From contig JAFPZF010000006.1 in assembly GCA_017417385.1 (NCBI GenBank), positions 38,835 to 102,834 on the forward strand: a DNA stretch of 64,000 bases, read 5' to 3'. Origin of the DNA: Bacteroidales bacterium (GTDB lineage: Bacteria > Bacteroidota > Bacteroidia > Bacteroidales > Marinilabiliaceae). The notes below the pieces were generated by a model, which saw nothing but the letters and a program-made list of their open reading frames with translations, was not told the origin of the DNA and ran no database searches. This document shows positions 43,053 to 50,491 of the stretch, piece after piece. The translations under genes and the position numbers were made by a program. Numbering within the stretch: the stretch's first letter is position 1; the number at the start of each line of letters is the position of its first letter.

Positions 43053-43787
43053 TTACAGAGTAGAGGGGCGGAAGAGGAGGCGGAAGCCGAAACAGTCGTA
43101 ATTGTTGGTTGGGAAGAAGCCGTCGCGAAAGGTGTTTCGACAAGACTCTAGGACAGTATGGTAGCCTCCGCCACGCTGGACGCGGTAGATACCCTCAGCA
43201 GGGCCAACAGGGTCGGTGACCGCGTCGGATGGATAATCATCGGTCCACCAGTCCTGGCACCATTCTATCACGTTGCCAGTCATATCGTAGAGACCGAGCT
43301 CGTTAGGAAGCTTTTGTGCTACGGGACAGGTTGAAGTGTTGCAGTTGAAATAATACCAGGCGACCTCGTCGATATCGTCTGAGCCAGCGTACTTGAAGCC
43401 CTTGGAGAGGTTGCCGCCACGGGCAGCGAACTCCCATTCAGCCTCAGTCGGGAGGGAGAAAGAGCCGTCCGGGATGATGGAGTTGAGTTTCTCAATAAAT
43501 GCCTGAGAGTCGAACCATGAGACGCTGTCGACAGGGCGTGAAGAGGCACCCTTGTAAACAGACGGGTTGCAGTCCATGACAGCCTCGTAGAGAGCCTGGG
43601 TGACAGGAGTCTCGGCGAGGTAGAAGTCGCGAGAGATAGTGACAGGGTGGACAGGAGATTCGACTTCGTCAGCATCGGGGTCGACATCTGGGTCGGCACC
43701 CATAAGGAAGGTGCCGTGAGAGATGAGGCGGAGGGAGAAGGAGACGCCGCGGACGGAGAAAGTGAGTCGATCAGGTAGAGTAGACAT
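43053..43787 (-). CDS. FGE/SUMF1-like protein, paralogue 3
   Basis: About 244 aa from the ATG at 43787 (MSTLPDRLTFSVRGVSFSLR). The frame is open further upstream to 44024, but a TATATTTG promoter element lies at 43812-43819 and the paralogues start here. Domain signatures: [80 protein letters not shown], ending RGGGYHTVLESCRNTFRDGF and FGFRLLFRPSTL. Only one of two FGE cysteines is present. The C-terminal 30 residues differ strongly between the three copies while the core is conserved. Confidence 0.85.
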   Translation of the reverse strand: MSTLPDRLTFSVRGVSFSLRLISHGTFLMGADPDVDPDADEVESPVHPVTISRDFYLAETPVTQALYEAVMDCNPSVYKGASSRPVDSVSWFDSQAFIEKLNSIIPDGSFSLPTEAEWEFAARGGNLSKGFKYAGSDDIDEVAWYYFNCNTSTCPVAQKLPNELGLYDMTGNVIEWCQDWWTDDYPSDAVTDPVGPAEGIYRVQRGGGYHTVLESCRNTFRDGFFPTNNYDCFGFRLLFRPSTL

Positions 43788-43811
43788 AAAGAATGGTGTT
43801 TTTTTCACTTG

Positions 43812-43819
43812 CAAATATA
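43812..43819 (-). promoter_or_regulatory. Promoter -7 element of FGE-like paralogue 3
   Basis: TATATTTG on the minus strand matches TAnnTTTG exactly and lies 25 bp before the start codon at 43787. Confidence 0.6.
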
Positions 43820-44030
43820 CGCAGAATAAACGAGAAGAAGAGCCGTTATTGAGAATTATGAGAACGAAGAAGAAAGCAGGAAAAGATGGGCGAAGAGTAA
43901 ACACGATAAAAAGATGCGAAACAATAATTAGTAAAAAACGTATAAATAGGATGTGGACTCGTAAAAGCGAGTCGAAAGCAGAGAAACATAAAGGAGGGTG
44001 CTCCCCGCCCCGACAACTATACAACGGTTG

Positions 44031-46670
44031 ATGAAGAGAAGATTAGAAATACACTACGGAGTTGGCGCGAACGAGCGTCTGCTTGTCGAGTTTTGTCGCA
44101 AGATGGGTGACAAGACGTGGGAAGAAGAGATGACCAAGGGGGCTGACGGATTGAATTATTTCGAGACGGATGACTCGCAGGTCTGCTTCTACAGATATAT
44201 AGTCGAGCTTGTGGATGGTCGGATAACGGAGCGCCACTGGCGTTTTTCGCCGCAGATAGAGACGCCCGTGATCATCAAGGACATGTGGCGCAGTCCGCAG
44301 GACGAGAGTGACGTGCTGTGTGCATCGGCATTCAGGCGAGCAGTATTCACGACAGATGATGGATTTGGGATGCCGCCGACGCCACAGCAGGGGTCGCTTG
44401 TCATAGTCTTGAATGACCCGAGAATCAGCGATGACGAGGAGTTCTGCATAGTCTCGAAGCAGTTCATCAATTGGAACACGGAGAGTGCGATGAGGATGTC
44501 TCATTACGTCAACGACACGTGGGTGCTTGACCTCGGGACGATACCGTTCATGAAGGAGTTCGAGTTCAAGTTCGGCATACTGGACAAGAAGACCCAGAAG
44601 TTCAAGGCATACGAGGTCGGAGACAACAGGATAGCAGTCCCGGAGCGAGGGGCTACGACGATCGTCGCGTACAACGGGTATCATTATGAGCGTCCGTGGA
44701 GGGCAGCGGGAGTGGCGGTGCCAGTATTCTCGTTGAGGACACACAGGAGTCGAGGGTGCGGAGAGTTCCTAGACCTGAAAGACTTGGCGGACTGGTGCGT
44801 AGCGGCGGGGTTGAAAGTCATACAGCTCCTGCCGATCAACGACACGACGGCGGTGAGGGGCTGGAGGGACTCTTATCCGTATAATGCCATATCGGTACAT
44901 GCGTTACATCCAAGCTATATCTCAGTCGAGGAGGTCTATAAGTATTACGGCAAGAGGATATCGGCGTTGGAGAAGGAGACAGGCCTCTTCCTGAACGACT
45001 CGAACTTCCTGGACTACAACAGGACGCGTGACTGGAAGGACAAGAATCTGCGGTCGATATTCACCGAGTGTTTTGACAAGGTAGTCAGTGATCCGGCGAT
45101 ACAGAAGTACATGGATGCCAATGAGAGTTGGCTGAGGGACTATGCTGCGTTTGCGATGCTGAGGGACAGGTATCACACGCCGGACTTCAGGATATGGCCG
45201 TCGATGAGCAGGTATTCGTCATCTGATGTCGAGGCGATGTTCCAGCCGTCGAACTACAGTTACAGGGAGGTATGGTATAGAGTATTCCTGCAGTATCACC
45301 TGGAGCGGCAGCTACGCGAGGCCGTCAGCTATTGCCACAACAAGGGCGTAGCTCTCAAGGGAGACCTGCCGATAGGCATCAATCCAAACTCGGCCGATGC
45401 GTGGACCAACCCGCAGTATTTCGACTTCACGCTGCAGGCGGGGGCGCCACCCGACTTCTTCTCGCGAGACGGACAGAACTGGGGATTCCCGATATACAAG
45501 TGGGAGGAGATGAAGAAGGACGGCTACACATGGTGGAGGGCTCGCATGGAGCGCATGCAGCAGTTCTTCGATGCGTTCAGGATCGACCACATCCTCGGGT
45601 TCTTCAGGATCTGGTCTATACCACGTCCGTTCCGCAGCGGGCTGATGGGTATATTCTCGCCGGCGATACCACTCAAGCGAGAGGAGGTCGAGGCGTGGGG
45701 CTTCAAGGGGAGCCTTGAGCGTTATACACGTCCGGAGGTGACAAGAGACTATCTTAGTCAGCAGCTTGGGGAGTATGCGTCGTTGGCGAAGGCATGTTTT
45801 GACGAGACAGAATACGGCGAGTTGCGCCTAAAGGCGAGCATGTTTTCGCCGGAGAGCGTTGACGAGTGGGTGGAGAACAATGTCCAGCCGACGTCTCGCG
45901 AGCGGATACGTCAAGGTTTTGCGAACATACTACATGAGGTGCTCTTCGTCAGCGTGAAGGATGGGGAGTGGCATCCGCGCATCATGTTGACAGAGACCGA
46001 CAGGTATAGAAGGTTGTCGGAGTCGGACAAGTCGGTGATGAAGGCGTTGTCTCATTATTTCTTTTTCGAGCGTCACAATCAGTTCTGGAAGGAGCAGGCG
46101 GAGTCGAACCTTGGGGCCATGCTCCAGCACTGCAAGATGCTCGTATGCGGTGAGGATCTTGGGATGATACCGTCGAGTGTCCCGTCGATCATGCAGAGGA
46201 TGCAGATACTGTCACTTGAGCTGCAGAGGATGCCGAAGCAGTTCTGGGAGAGATATGGAGACACGTCGAAGTATCCGTACATGTCAGTATGTGCGACGTC
46301 GTCTCATGACATCTCGAGCATACGAGGCTGGTGGGAGGAAGAGCCGGATAACGTCGACTGGTATTATAAGAACGTCTTGAAGATGCAGGGCGAGACGCCA
46401 CGTGTAGCGACGGAGAACATCGTCTCGGCCATCGTCGAGCAGCATCTCGAAGCGCCGTCGATGCTGTGCATCAACCCGATACAGGATTATGCCGGTATGA
46501 TAGACAACATGCCGCACCTGCTACCGTTTGAGGAGCGCATCAACGTCCCATCGAATCAGAATCAGATGTGGCGGTACAGAGTTCCGTTCTGCATAGATGA
46601 CCTCGTGAAGAACTATCCGCAGTTCCACGGCAAGGTAAGGTATTACGTCGAGAAGAGTGGGAGACTATGA
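44031..46670 (+). CDS. malQ: 4-alpha-glucanotransferase with N-terminal starch-binding domains
   Basis: About 879 aa from the ATG at 44031 (MKRRLEIHYGVGANERLLVE). The first about 250 residues are two CBM20-like starch-binding domains, as in plant DPE2. The GH77 catalytic part has SRGCGEFLDLKDLADWCVAA, KVIQLLPINDTTA, the nucleophile region FRIDHILGFFRIWSIPRPFR, the acid/base LVCGEDLGMIP and the stabiliser region CATSSHDISSIRGWW. It rearranges maltodextrins and probably works with glycogen enzymes. The stop overlaps cdd by 4 bp (ATGA), so translation is coupled. Confidence 0.94.
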   Translation: MKRRLEIHYGVGANERLLVEFCRKMGDKTWEEEMTKGADGLNYFETDDSQVCFYRYIVELVDGRITERHWRFSPQIETPVIIKDMWRSPQDESDVLCASAFRRAVFTTDDGFGMPPTPQQGSLVIVLNDPRISDDEEFCIVSKQFINWNTESAMRMSHYVNDTWVLDLGTIPFMKEFEFKFGILDKKTQKFKAYEVGDNRIAVPERGATTIVAYNGYHYERPWRAAGVAVPVFSLRTHRSRGCGEFLDLKDLADWCVAAGLKVIQLLPINDTTAVRGWRDSYPYNAISVHALHPSYISVEEVYKYYGKRISALEKETGLFLNDSNFLDYNRTRDWKDKNLRSIFTECFDKVVSDPAIQKYMDANESWLRDYAAFAMLRDRYHTPDFRIWPSMSRYSSSDVEAMFQPSNYSYREVWYRVFLQYHLERQLREAVSYCHNKGVALKGDLPIGINPNSADAWTNPQYFDFTLQAGAPPDFFSRDGQNWGFPIYKWEEMKKDGYTWWRARMERMQQFFDAFRIDHILGFFRIWSIPRPFRSGLMGIFSPAIPLKREEVEAWGFKGSLERYTRPEVTRDYLSQQLGEYASLAKACFDETEYGELRLKASMFSPESVDEWVENNVQPTSRERIRQGFANILHEVLFVSVKDGEWHPRIMLTETDRYRRLSESDKSVMKALSHYFFFERHNQFWKEQAESNLGAMLQHCKMLVCGEDLGMIPSSVPSIMQRMQILSLELQRMPKQFWERYGDTSKYPYMSVCATSSHDISSIRGWWEEEPDNVDWYYKNVLKMQGETPRVATENIVSAIVEQHLEAPSMLCINPIQDYAGMIDNMPHLLPFEERINVPSNQNQMWRYRVPFCIDDLVKNYPQFHGKVRYYVEKSGRL

Positions 46671-47155
46671 GCGAGAAGAAGTATTACAGTGCGGAGGCGA
46701 AGGTCGCCTTCACTCCGACAGAGGAAGGGCGAGAGGAGATAGAGAAGTTGACAGCTGAGGCAGAAGCTGCGGCTCGGAAGGCGTATGCGCCATATTCGAA
46801 GTTCAAGGTAGGGGCGGCTGTGCTGCTTGCCAATGGCGAGATCGTAGCGGCGTCTAACCAGGAGAATGCCGCGTATCCGTCGGGGTTGTGCGCAGAGCGA
46901 GTCACCTTGTTCTATGCCAACGCGAAGTATCCCGACGTGGCGGTGCGTCATCTGCTCATCTATGCGGAGAACGAGAACGGACCTGTCGAGCCGTTCATCA
47001 CGCCATGTGGGGCGTGTCGGCAGGTCATGACCGAGAAGGAGTACATACAGAAGAGCCCGATGAAAGTCACGCTGGTCGGCAAGACGAAGGTCGTGACAGT
47101 GCCGTCGGTCGAGCATTTACTCCCGTTCACCTTTACGACTGATAACTTATTTTAG
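46667..47155 (+). CDS. cdd: Cytidine deaminase
   Basis: 162 aa. It deaminates cytidine and deoxycytidine in pyrimidine salvage. The zinc site is in the CAERVTLFYANAK motif (C-A-E, with Cys as first ligand) and TPCGACRQVMTE (PCxxC). The N-terminal AYAPYSKFKVGAAVLLANGE stretch is conserved, as is NQENAAYPSGL. The homotetrameric short form is expected. It overlaps malQ by 4 bp, an unusual functional pairing; the coupling is probably historical. Confidence 0.95.
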   Translation: MSEKKYYSAEAKVAFTPTEEGREEIEKLTAEAEAAARKAYAPYSKFKVGAAVLLANGEIVAASNQENAAYPSGLCAERVTLFYANAKYPDVAVRHLLIYAENENGPVEPFITPCGACRQVMTEKEYIQKSPMKVTLVGKTKVVTVPSVEHLLPFTFTTDNLF

Positions 47156-47209
47156 GATAAGGAGCGTTGTAGTAAGGAAAATTTATAATAAAAAAGTTAC
47201 CGATAGTTA

Positions 47210-47239
47210 TTGCGGGGAAGATAAAAATCAGTAACTTTA
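47210..47239 (+). promoter_or_regulatory. Bacteroidetes-type promoter
   Basis: TTG at 47210-47212, a 19-nt spacer, then TAACTTTA at 47232-47239. It precedes the gene at 47303. Confidence 0.55.
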
Positions 47240-47302
47240 GGTGTCGGAAGGAAATAGCATGCCGACAACACGGATAGGTAAACAATAAAAAATCATAGAA
47301 GA

Positions 47303-48070
47303 ATGGCAAGTACGAGTGCAGATGCAATGGCGGACTACTGGGCAAAGCGCATTGCGGAGGAGCAGGCTAAGCAGGCAGCCAAGACACAGGAGTCGGAGAA
47401 ATCGTCTAACACGACGAACACGACAATTTCTGGGACGACGACGAAGGCTGCTGACGGGACAGTAGATTGGAACGTAGAGAATCAGGTGGCTATAAGCCGA
47501 CTTGACGCTGCGACGATCAAGGCCATCCAGACGAAGATTGGAGCTACGGCGGACGGCAACTTTGGTCCGGCATCTAAGAAGGCGTTGCAGACGAAGGTAG
47601 GCGCGACGGCTGACGGCATCATCGGGCCGAAGACGGCACAGGCCATTCAGAAGATGCTTCAGGAGGAGAATCTCTATGCTGGAGCGATAGACGGAAAGAT
47701 CGGATACAACACGCTTCGCGGACTTGCAGCGTGGGCAACAGGACAGAGTCTCGAATCAATAACAAATACTATGGCAGAAACAGTAGATTGGGTAAAGGAA
47801 AACCAGCTTGCTATCAACAAGAACTTGGACAAGGATAGCATCAAGGCGCTTCAGACGAAGCTCGGAGTTACGGCGGACGGTGACTTTGGACCGGCATCTA
47901 AGAAGGCACTGCAGAAGTTGCTTGGTGTCAAGGAGGACGGCATAGTAGGTCCGGCTACAGTCAAGGCACTTCAGGAGAAGTTGAAGGCAGAGGGTCTCTA
48001 CACGGGCGCTGTCGATGGACTCTTCGGCAAGGGCACGGGTGCAGCACTCGCGGCATACGCCAAGAAGTAG
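47303..48070 (+). CDS. Duplicated peptidoglycan-binding-domain protein without signal peptide
   Basis: 255 aa built from two similar halves. Each half holds a TVDWxxENQxAI opening, then two PG_binding_1-like repeats: ATIKAIQTKIGATADGNFGP and KALQTKVGATADGIIGPKTA in the first half, SIKALQTKLGVTADGDFGPA and LLGVKEDGIVGPATVKALQE in the second, each closing with LYxGAxDGxxGxxT. An N-terminal part of about 50 residues is Thr/Ser/Lys-rich and disordered. There is no signal peptide or catalytic domain, so how it meets peptidoglycan is unclear. It might be exported by another route or bind something else. A promoter and terminator frame it as a single gene. Confidence 0.75.
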   Translation: MASTSADAMADYWAKRIAEEQAKQAAKTQESEKSSNTTNTTISGTTTKAADGTVDWNVENQVAISRLDAATIKAIQTKIGATADGNFGPASKKALQTKVGATADGIIGPKTAQAIQKMLQEENLYAGAIDGKIGYNTLRGLAAWATGQSLESITNTMAETVDWVKENQLAINKNLDKDSIKALQTKLGVTADGDFGPASKKALQKLLGVKEDGIVGPATVKALQEKLKAEGLYTGAVDGLFGKGTGAALAAYAKK

Positions 48071-48094
48071 GGAACAGACAGCTACGCGAATAGC

Positions 48095-48132
48095 AAAGAG
48101 GGCAGTATGGGGAACACCATGCTGCCCTTTCT
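48095..48132 (+). terminator. Rho-independent terminator
   Basis: GGGCAGTATGGGG and CCATGCTGCCC pair around AACA and are followed by TTTCTT. The 14-mer GGTACGCTCGGCAT follows at 48133-48146. Confidence 0.85.
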
Positions 48133-48146
48133 TGGTACGCTCGGCA
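48133..48146 (+). repeat. 14-mer identical to the sequence flanking the group II intron
   Basis: GGTACGCTCGGCAT occurs here and at 63861-63874, in both cases just after a terminator T-run. Here no intron follows; the sequence continues AAAGAAAG. Confidence 0.8.
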
Positions 48147-48323
48147 TAAAGAAAGAGGGGACGGGTGGCAGACAGATAGGGGACGTGACGGGGAGAAAAC
48201 GGAGACAAAGAAGAGAGACAGAGCGAAAGAGGGCGGGGAGGAGAGAGAGGTGTGCCGGGGAGGTGGCGGGATGTGGACGTCAAAAAAAAGGATAGAAAGA
48301 CAGCGGTTTTGCGCTTTACTTAC

Positions 48324-48331
48324 TATATTTG
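48324..48331 (+). promoter_or_regulatory. Promoter -7 element of the GH78 gene
   Basis: TATATTTG matches TAnnTTTG exactly and lies 22 bp before the start codon. The upstream element is not well defined. Confidence 0.55.
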
Positions 48332-48352
48332 CAAACTGCAAGAAGATTATAA

Positions 48353-50479
48353 ATGAACAGAATTGCAATTAGCATAGCATCGCTGCTGATGTCTCTTTGT
48401 GTGCAAAACGTGGCGGCTCAGACGTGGATATGGTATCCCGGGGACTATGAAATATGGCTCGGGAACGAGATGAACAATCGGCGAACAGACAGAGGGGCGT
48501 ATTTCCCTCCGTTCTGGAAGCAGGACAGCCATTACGTTACGGTAGAGTTCTCGAAGGAGGTAGAGATAGCAGCGTCCGAGACGATTAGCATAGCCGTCGA
48601 GGGGAAGTATAACGTGAAGATAGACGGGCGGATGCTGTTTGGCATGCCGAAGGAAGTGCAGTTGGCGCCTGGTCGTCATAAGATAAACATCAAGGTCCAC
48701 AATCAGGCGACGCCGCCGGCGCTTTTCGTCAAGGGCAAGGAAGTCGTCACAGACGGGACGTGGCGAGTCACGTATGAGGACAAGGAGTGGATAGACGAGA
48801 GCGGGAAGGCGAGTGACACGTCGGTTTCGACATACGTCGATGCCGGGTATTGGAATTTCAACACGGCGACGGACGTCCCGAGCCGATTCAGACTGAAGAC
48901 GACGAGGGCGGAGGCTATTGGCAGCAAAGACGGCATATATGACTTTGGCAAGGAGACCTTCGGGTATCTACGCCTTGACGGAGTCGAGGGCAATGGCAGC
49001 ATAGAGATACGATATGGCGAGAGCCGTGAGGAGGCGTCAGACGGGGAGCATTGCGAGACACTCGACAGGCTGAAGGTAGAGAATGGCGTCGTCACAGACC
49101 TCTGCACAGGCGAGGAGCGCAGGGTAGGGGAGACCTTCGTCTTCGGGAACAGCAAGGCGTTCAGGTATGTAGGCGTCGAATGCAGTGGGACGGCAAAAGT
49201 GCAGGGAGTCTCGATGGACTATGAGTACATGCCGGAGGTCGAGCGGGGAACGTTCAGTTGCAGCGACGAGATGGTCAACAAGATGTGGGAGATAGGCGTC
49301 TATACGCTACAGTTGACGACGAGGGAGTTCTTCATAGACGGCATCAAGAGAGACAGGTGGGTCTGGAGTGGGGACGCATCGCAGAGTTACCTGATGAACT
49401 ACTACCTATTCAACGATAACGAAGAAGTAAAGCGCACGATGTGGCTCTTGGCGGGGAAGCAGCCAATCACGAGCCATATCAACACAATAATGGACTACAC
49501 ACTGTACTGGTTCATCTCAGTCTGGGACTACTACCAGTACAGTGGAGACGAGCATTTCCTGCGGCAGATATATCCAGTCATGACAGCATACATAGAGTTC
49601 GTCAACTCTCGTCGGGATGCGGACGGCATGCTACAGGGGTTGGCAGGCGACTGGGTATTCGTCGACTGGGCGGACAAGCCGATGGACAAGCGGGGGCAGC
49701 TCAGTTTCGAGCAGATACTGTTCGTCAGGGCAGTCGAGTCGATGGCGTCGGTAGCCAAGACAATAGGCGAGAAAGGAGATGCGGAGAAGTATGAGAGACA
49801 GGCGCGAGAGCTGAAGGGCAAGATAAAAGAGTTCTTCTGGGACGAAGGGAAGAAAGCCATAGTCCACAACAGACTCAATGGAGTGAAGAGCGAGGAAGTC
49901 TTCAAATTCAGCAGCATATTTGCCATCCTGTTTGACACGATGACAGACGCAGACAAGGAGACGCTGAAGACCAGTGTCGTCATGAACGACGACATACTGA
50001 AGATCACGACGCCGTACATGCGATTCTACGAGATGGAGGCGTTGTGCAGGCTCGGCGAGCAGCAGAGAGTCATGAAAGAGATGAAGGACTATTGGGGAGG
50101 CATGATACAGCAGGGGGCGACGACATTCTGGGAGAAGTACAATCCGACGGACAGTGGGCGCAGTCATCTGCAGATGTATGGACGTCCGTATGGGAAGAGC
50201 CTGTGTCATGCGTGGGGAGCGAGCCCCATATACCTATTAGGCAGATACTTCCTCGGAGTTAGTCCGACGAAACCCGGATATGAGGAGTATGAGGTAAGGC
50301 CATCGCTAGCAGACCTGAAGTGGATGGAGGGGGACGTCCCGACGCCATTTGGAAAGGTTCACGTCAGGATGGACAAGAAGACCGTCAGCGTCAAGAGTGA
50401 CGGAGGCAAGGGAGTCCTCGTCATTGGAGGAAAGCGAGTCGATATCCCCGTAGGAAAAGAAATCAAGATAAAGTACTAA
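48353..50479 (+). CDS. Alpha-L-rhamnosidase, GH78
   Basis: 708 aa with a signal peptide (ending QNVAAQ). It would release L-rhamnose from pectic or rhamnogalacturonan side chains in the periplasm. N-terminal beta-sandwich domains (residues about 25-300) are followed by the (alpha/alpha)6 barrel starting FSCSDEMVNKMWEIGVYTLQ. The catalytic region FFIDGIKRDRWVWSGDASQS carries the GH78 Asp/Arg/Glu-type acid motif, and YWFISVWDYYQYSGD and GATTFWEKYNPTD (second acid) follow. The C-terminal domain is a small beta-sandwich. It leads a cluster of three large exported hydrolases. Confidence 0.9.
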   Translation: MNRIAISIASLLMSLCVQNVAAQTWIWYPGDYEIWLGNEMNNRRTDRGAYFPPFWKQDSHYVTVEFSKEVEIAASETISIAVEGKYNVKIDGRMLFGMPKEVQLAPGRHKINIKVHNQATPPALFVKGKEVVTDGTWRVTYEDKEWIDESGKASDTSVSTYVDAGYWNFNTATDVPSRFRLKTTRAEAIGSKDGIYDFGKETFGYLRLDGVEGNGSIEIRYGESREEASDGEHCETLDRLKVENGVVTDLCTGEERRVGETFVFGNSKAFRYVGVECSGTAKVQGVSMDYEYMPEVERGTFSCSDEMVNKMWEIGVYTLQLTTREFFIDGIKRDRWVWSGDASQSYLMNYYLFNDNEEVKRTMWLLAGKQPITSHINTIMDYTLYWFISVWDYYQYSGDEHFLRQIYPVMTAYIEFVNSRRDADGMLQGLAGDWVFVDWADKPMDKRGQLSFEQILFVRAVESMASVAKTIGEKGDAEKYERQARELKGKIKEFFWDEGKKAIVHNRLNGVKSEEVFKFSSIFAILFDTMTDADKETLKTSVVMNDDILKITTPYMRFYEMEALCRLGEQQRVMKEMKDYWGGMIQQGATTFWEKYNPTDSGRSHLQMYGRPYGKSLCHAWGASPIYLLGRYFLGVSPTKPGYEEYEVRPSLADLKWMEGDVPTPFGKVHVRMDKKTVSVKSDGGKGVLVIGGKRVDIPVGKEIKIKY

Positions 50480-50491
50480 TAGACCAAACAG

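Noticed and set aside
41373..43787. Diversity-generating retroelement targets for the three FGE-like genes
   Set aside because: Differences between the copies are not limited to adenine positions of a template: synonymous changes at many other bases separate them, and no reverse transcriptase or template repeat was found in the window. I kept only the weaker observation of C-terminal variability.
43788..44024. N-terminal extension of FGE-like paralogue 3
   Set aside because: The extra 79 codons contain the promoter element and are not present in the paralogues, so the shorter start is preferred.
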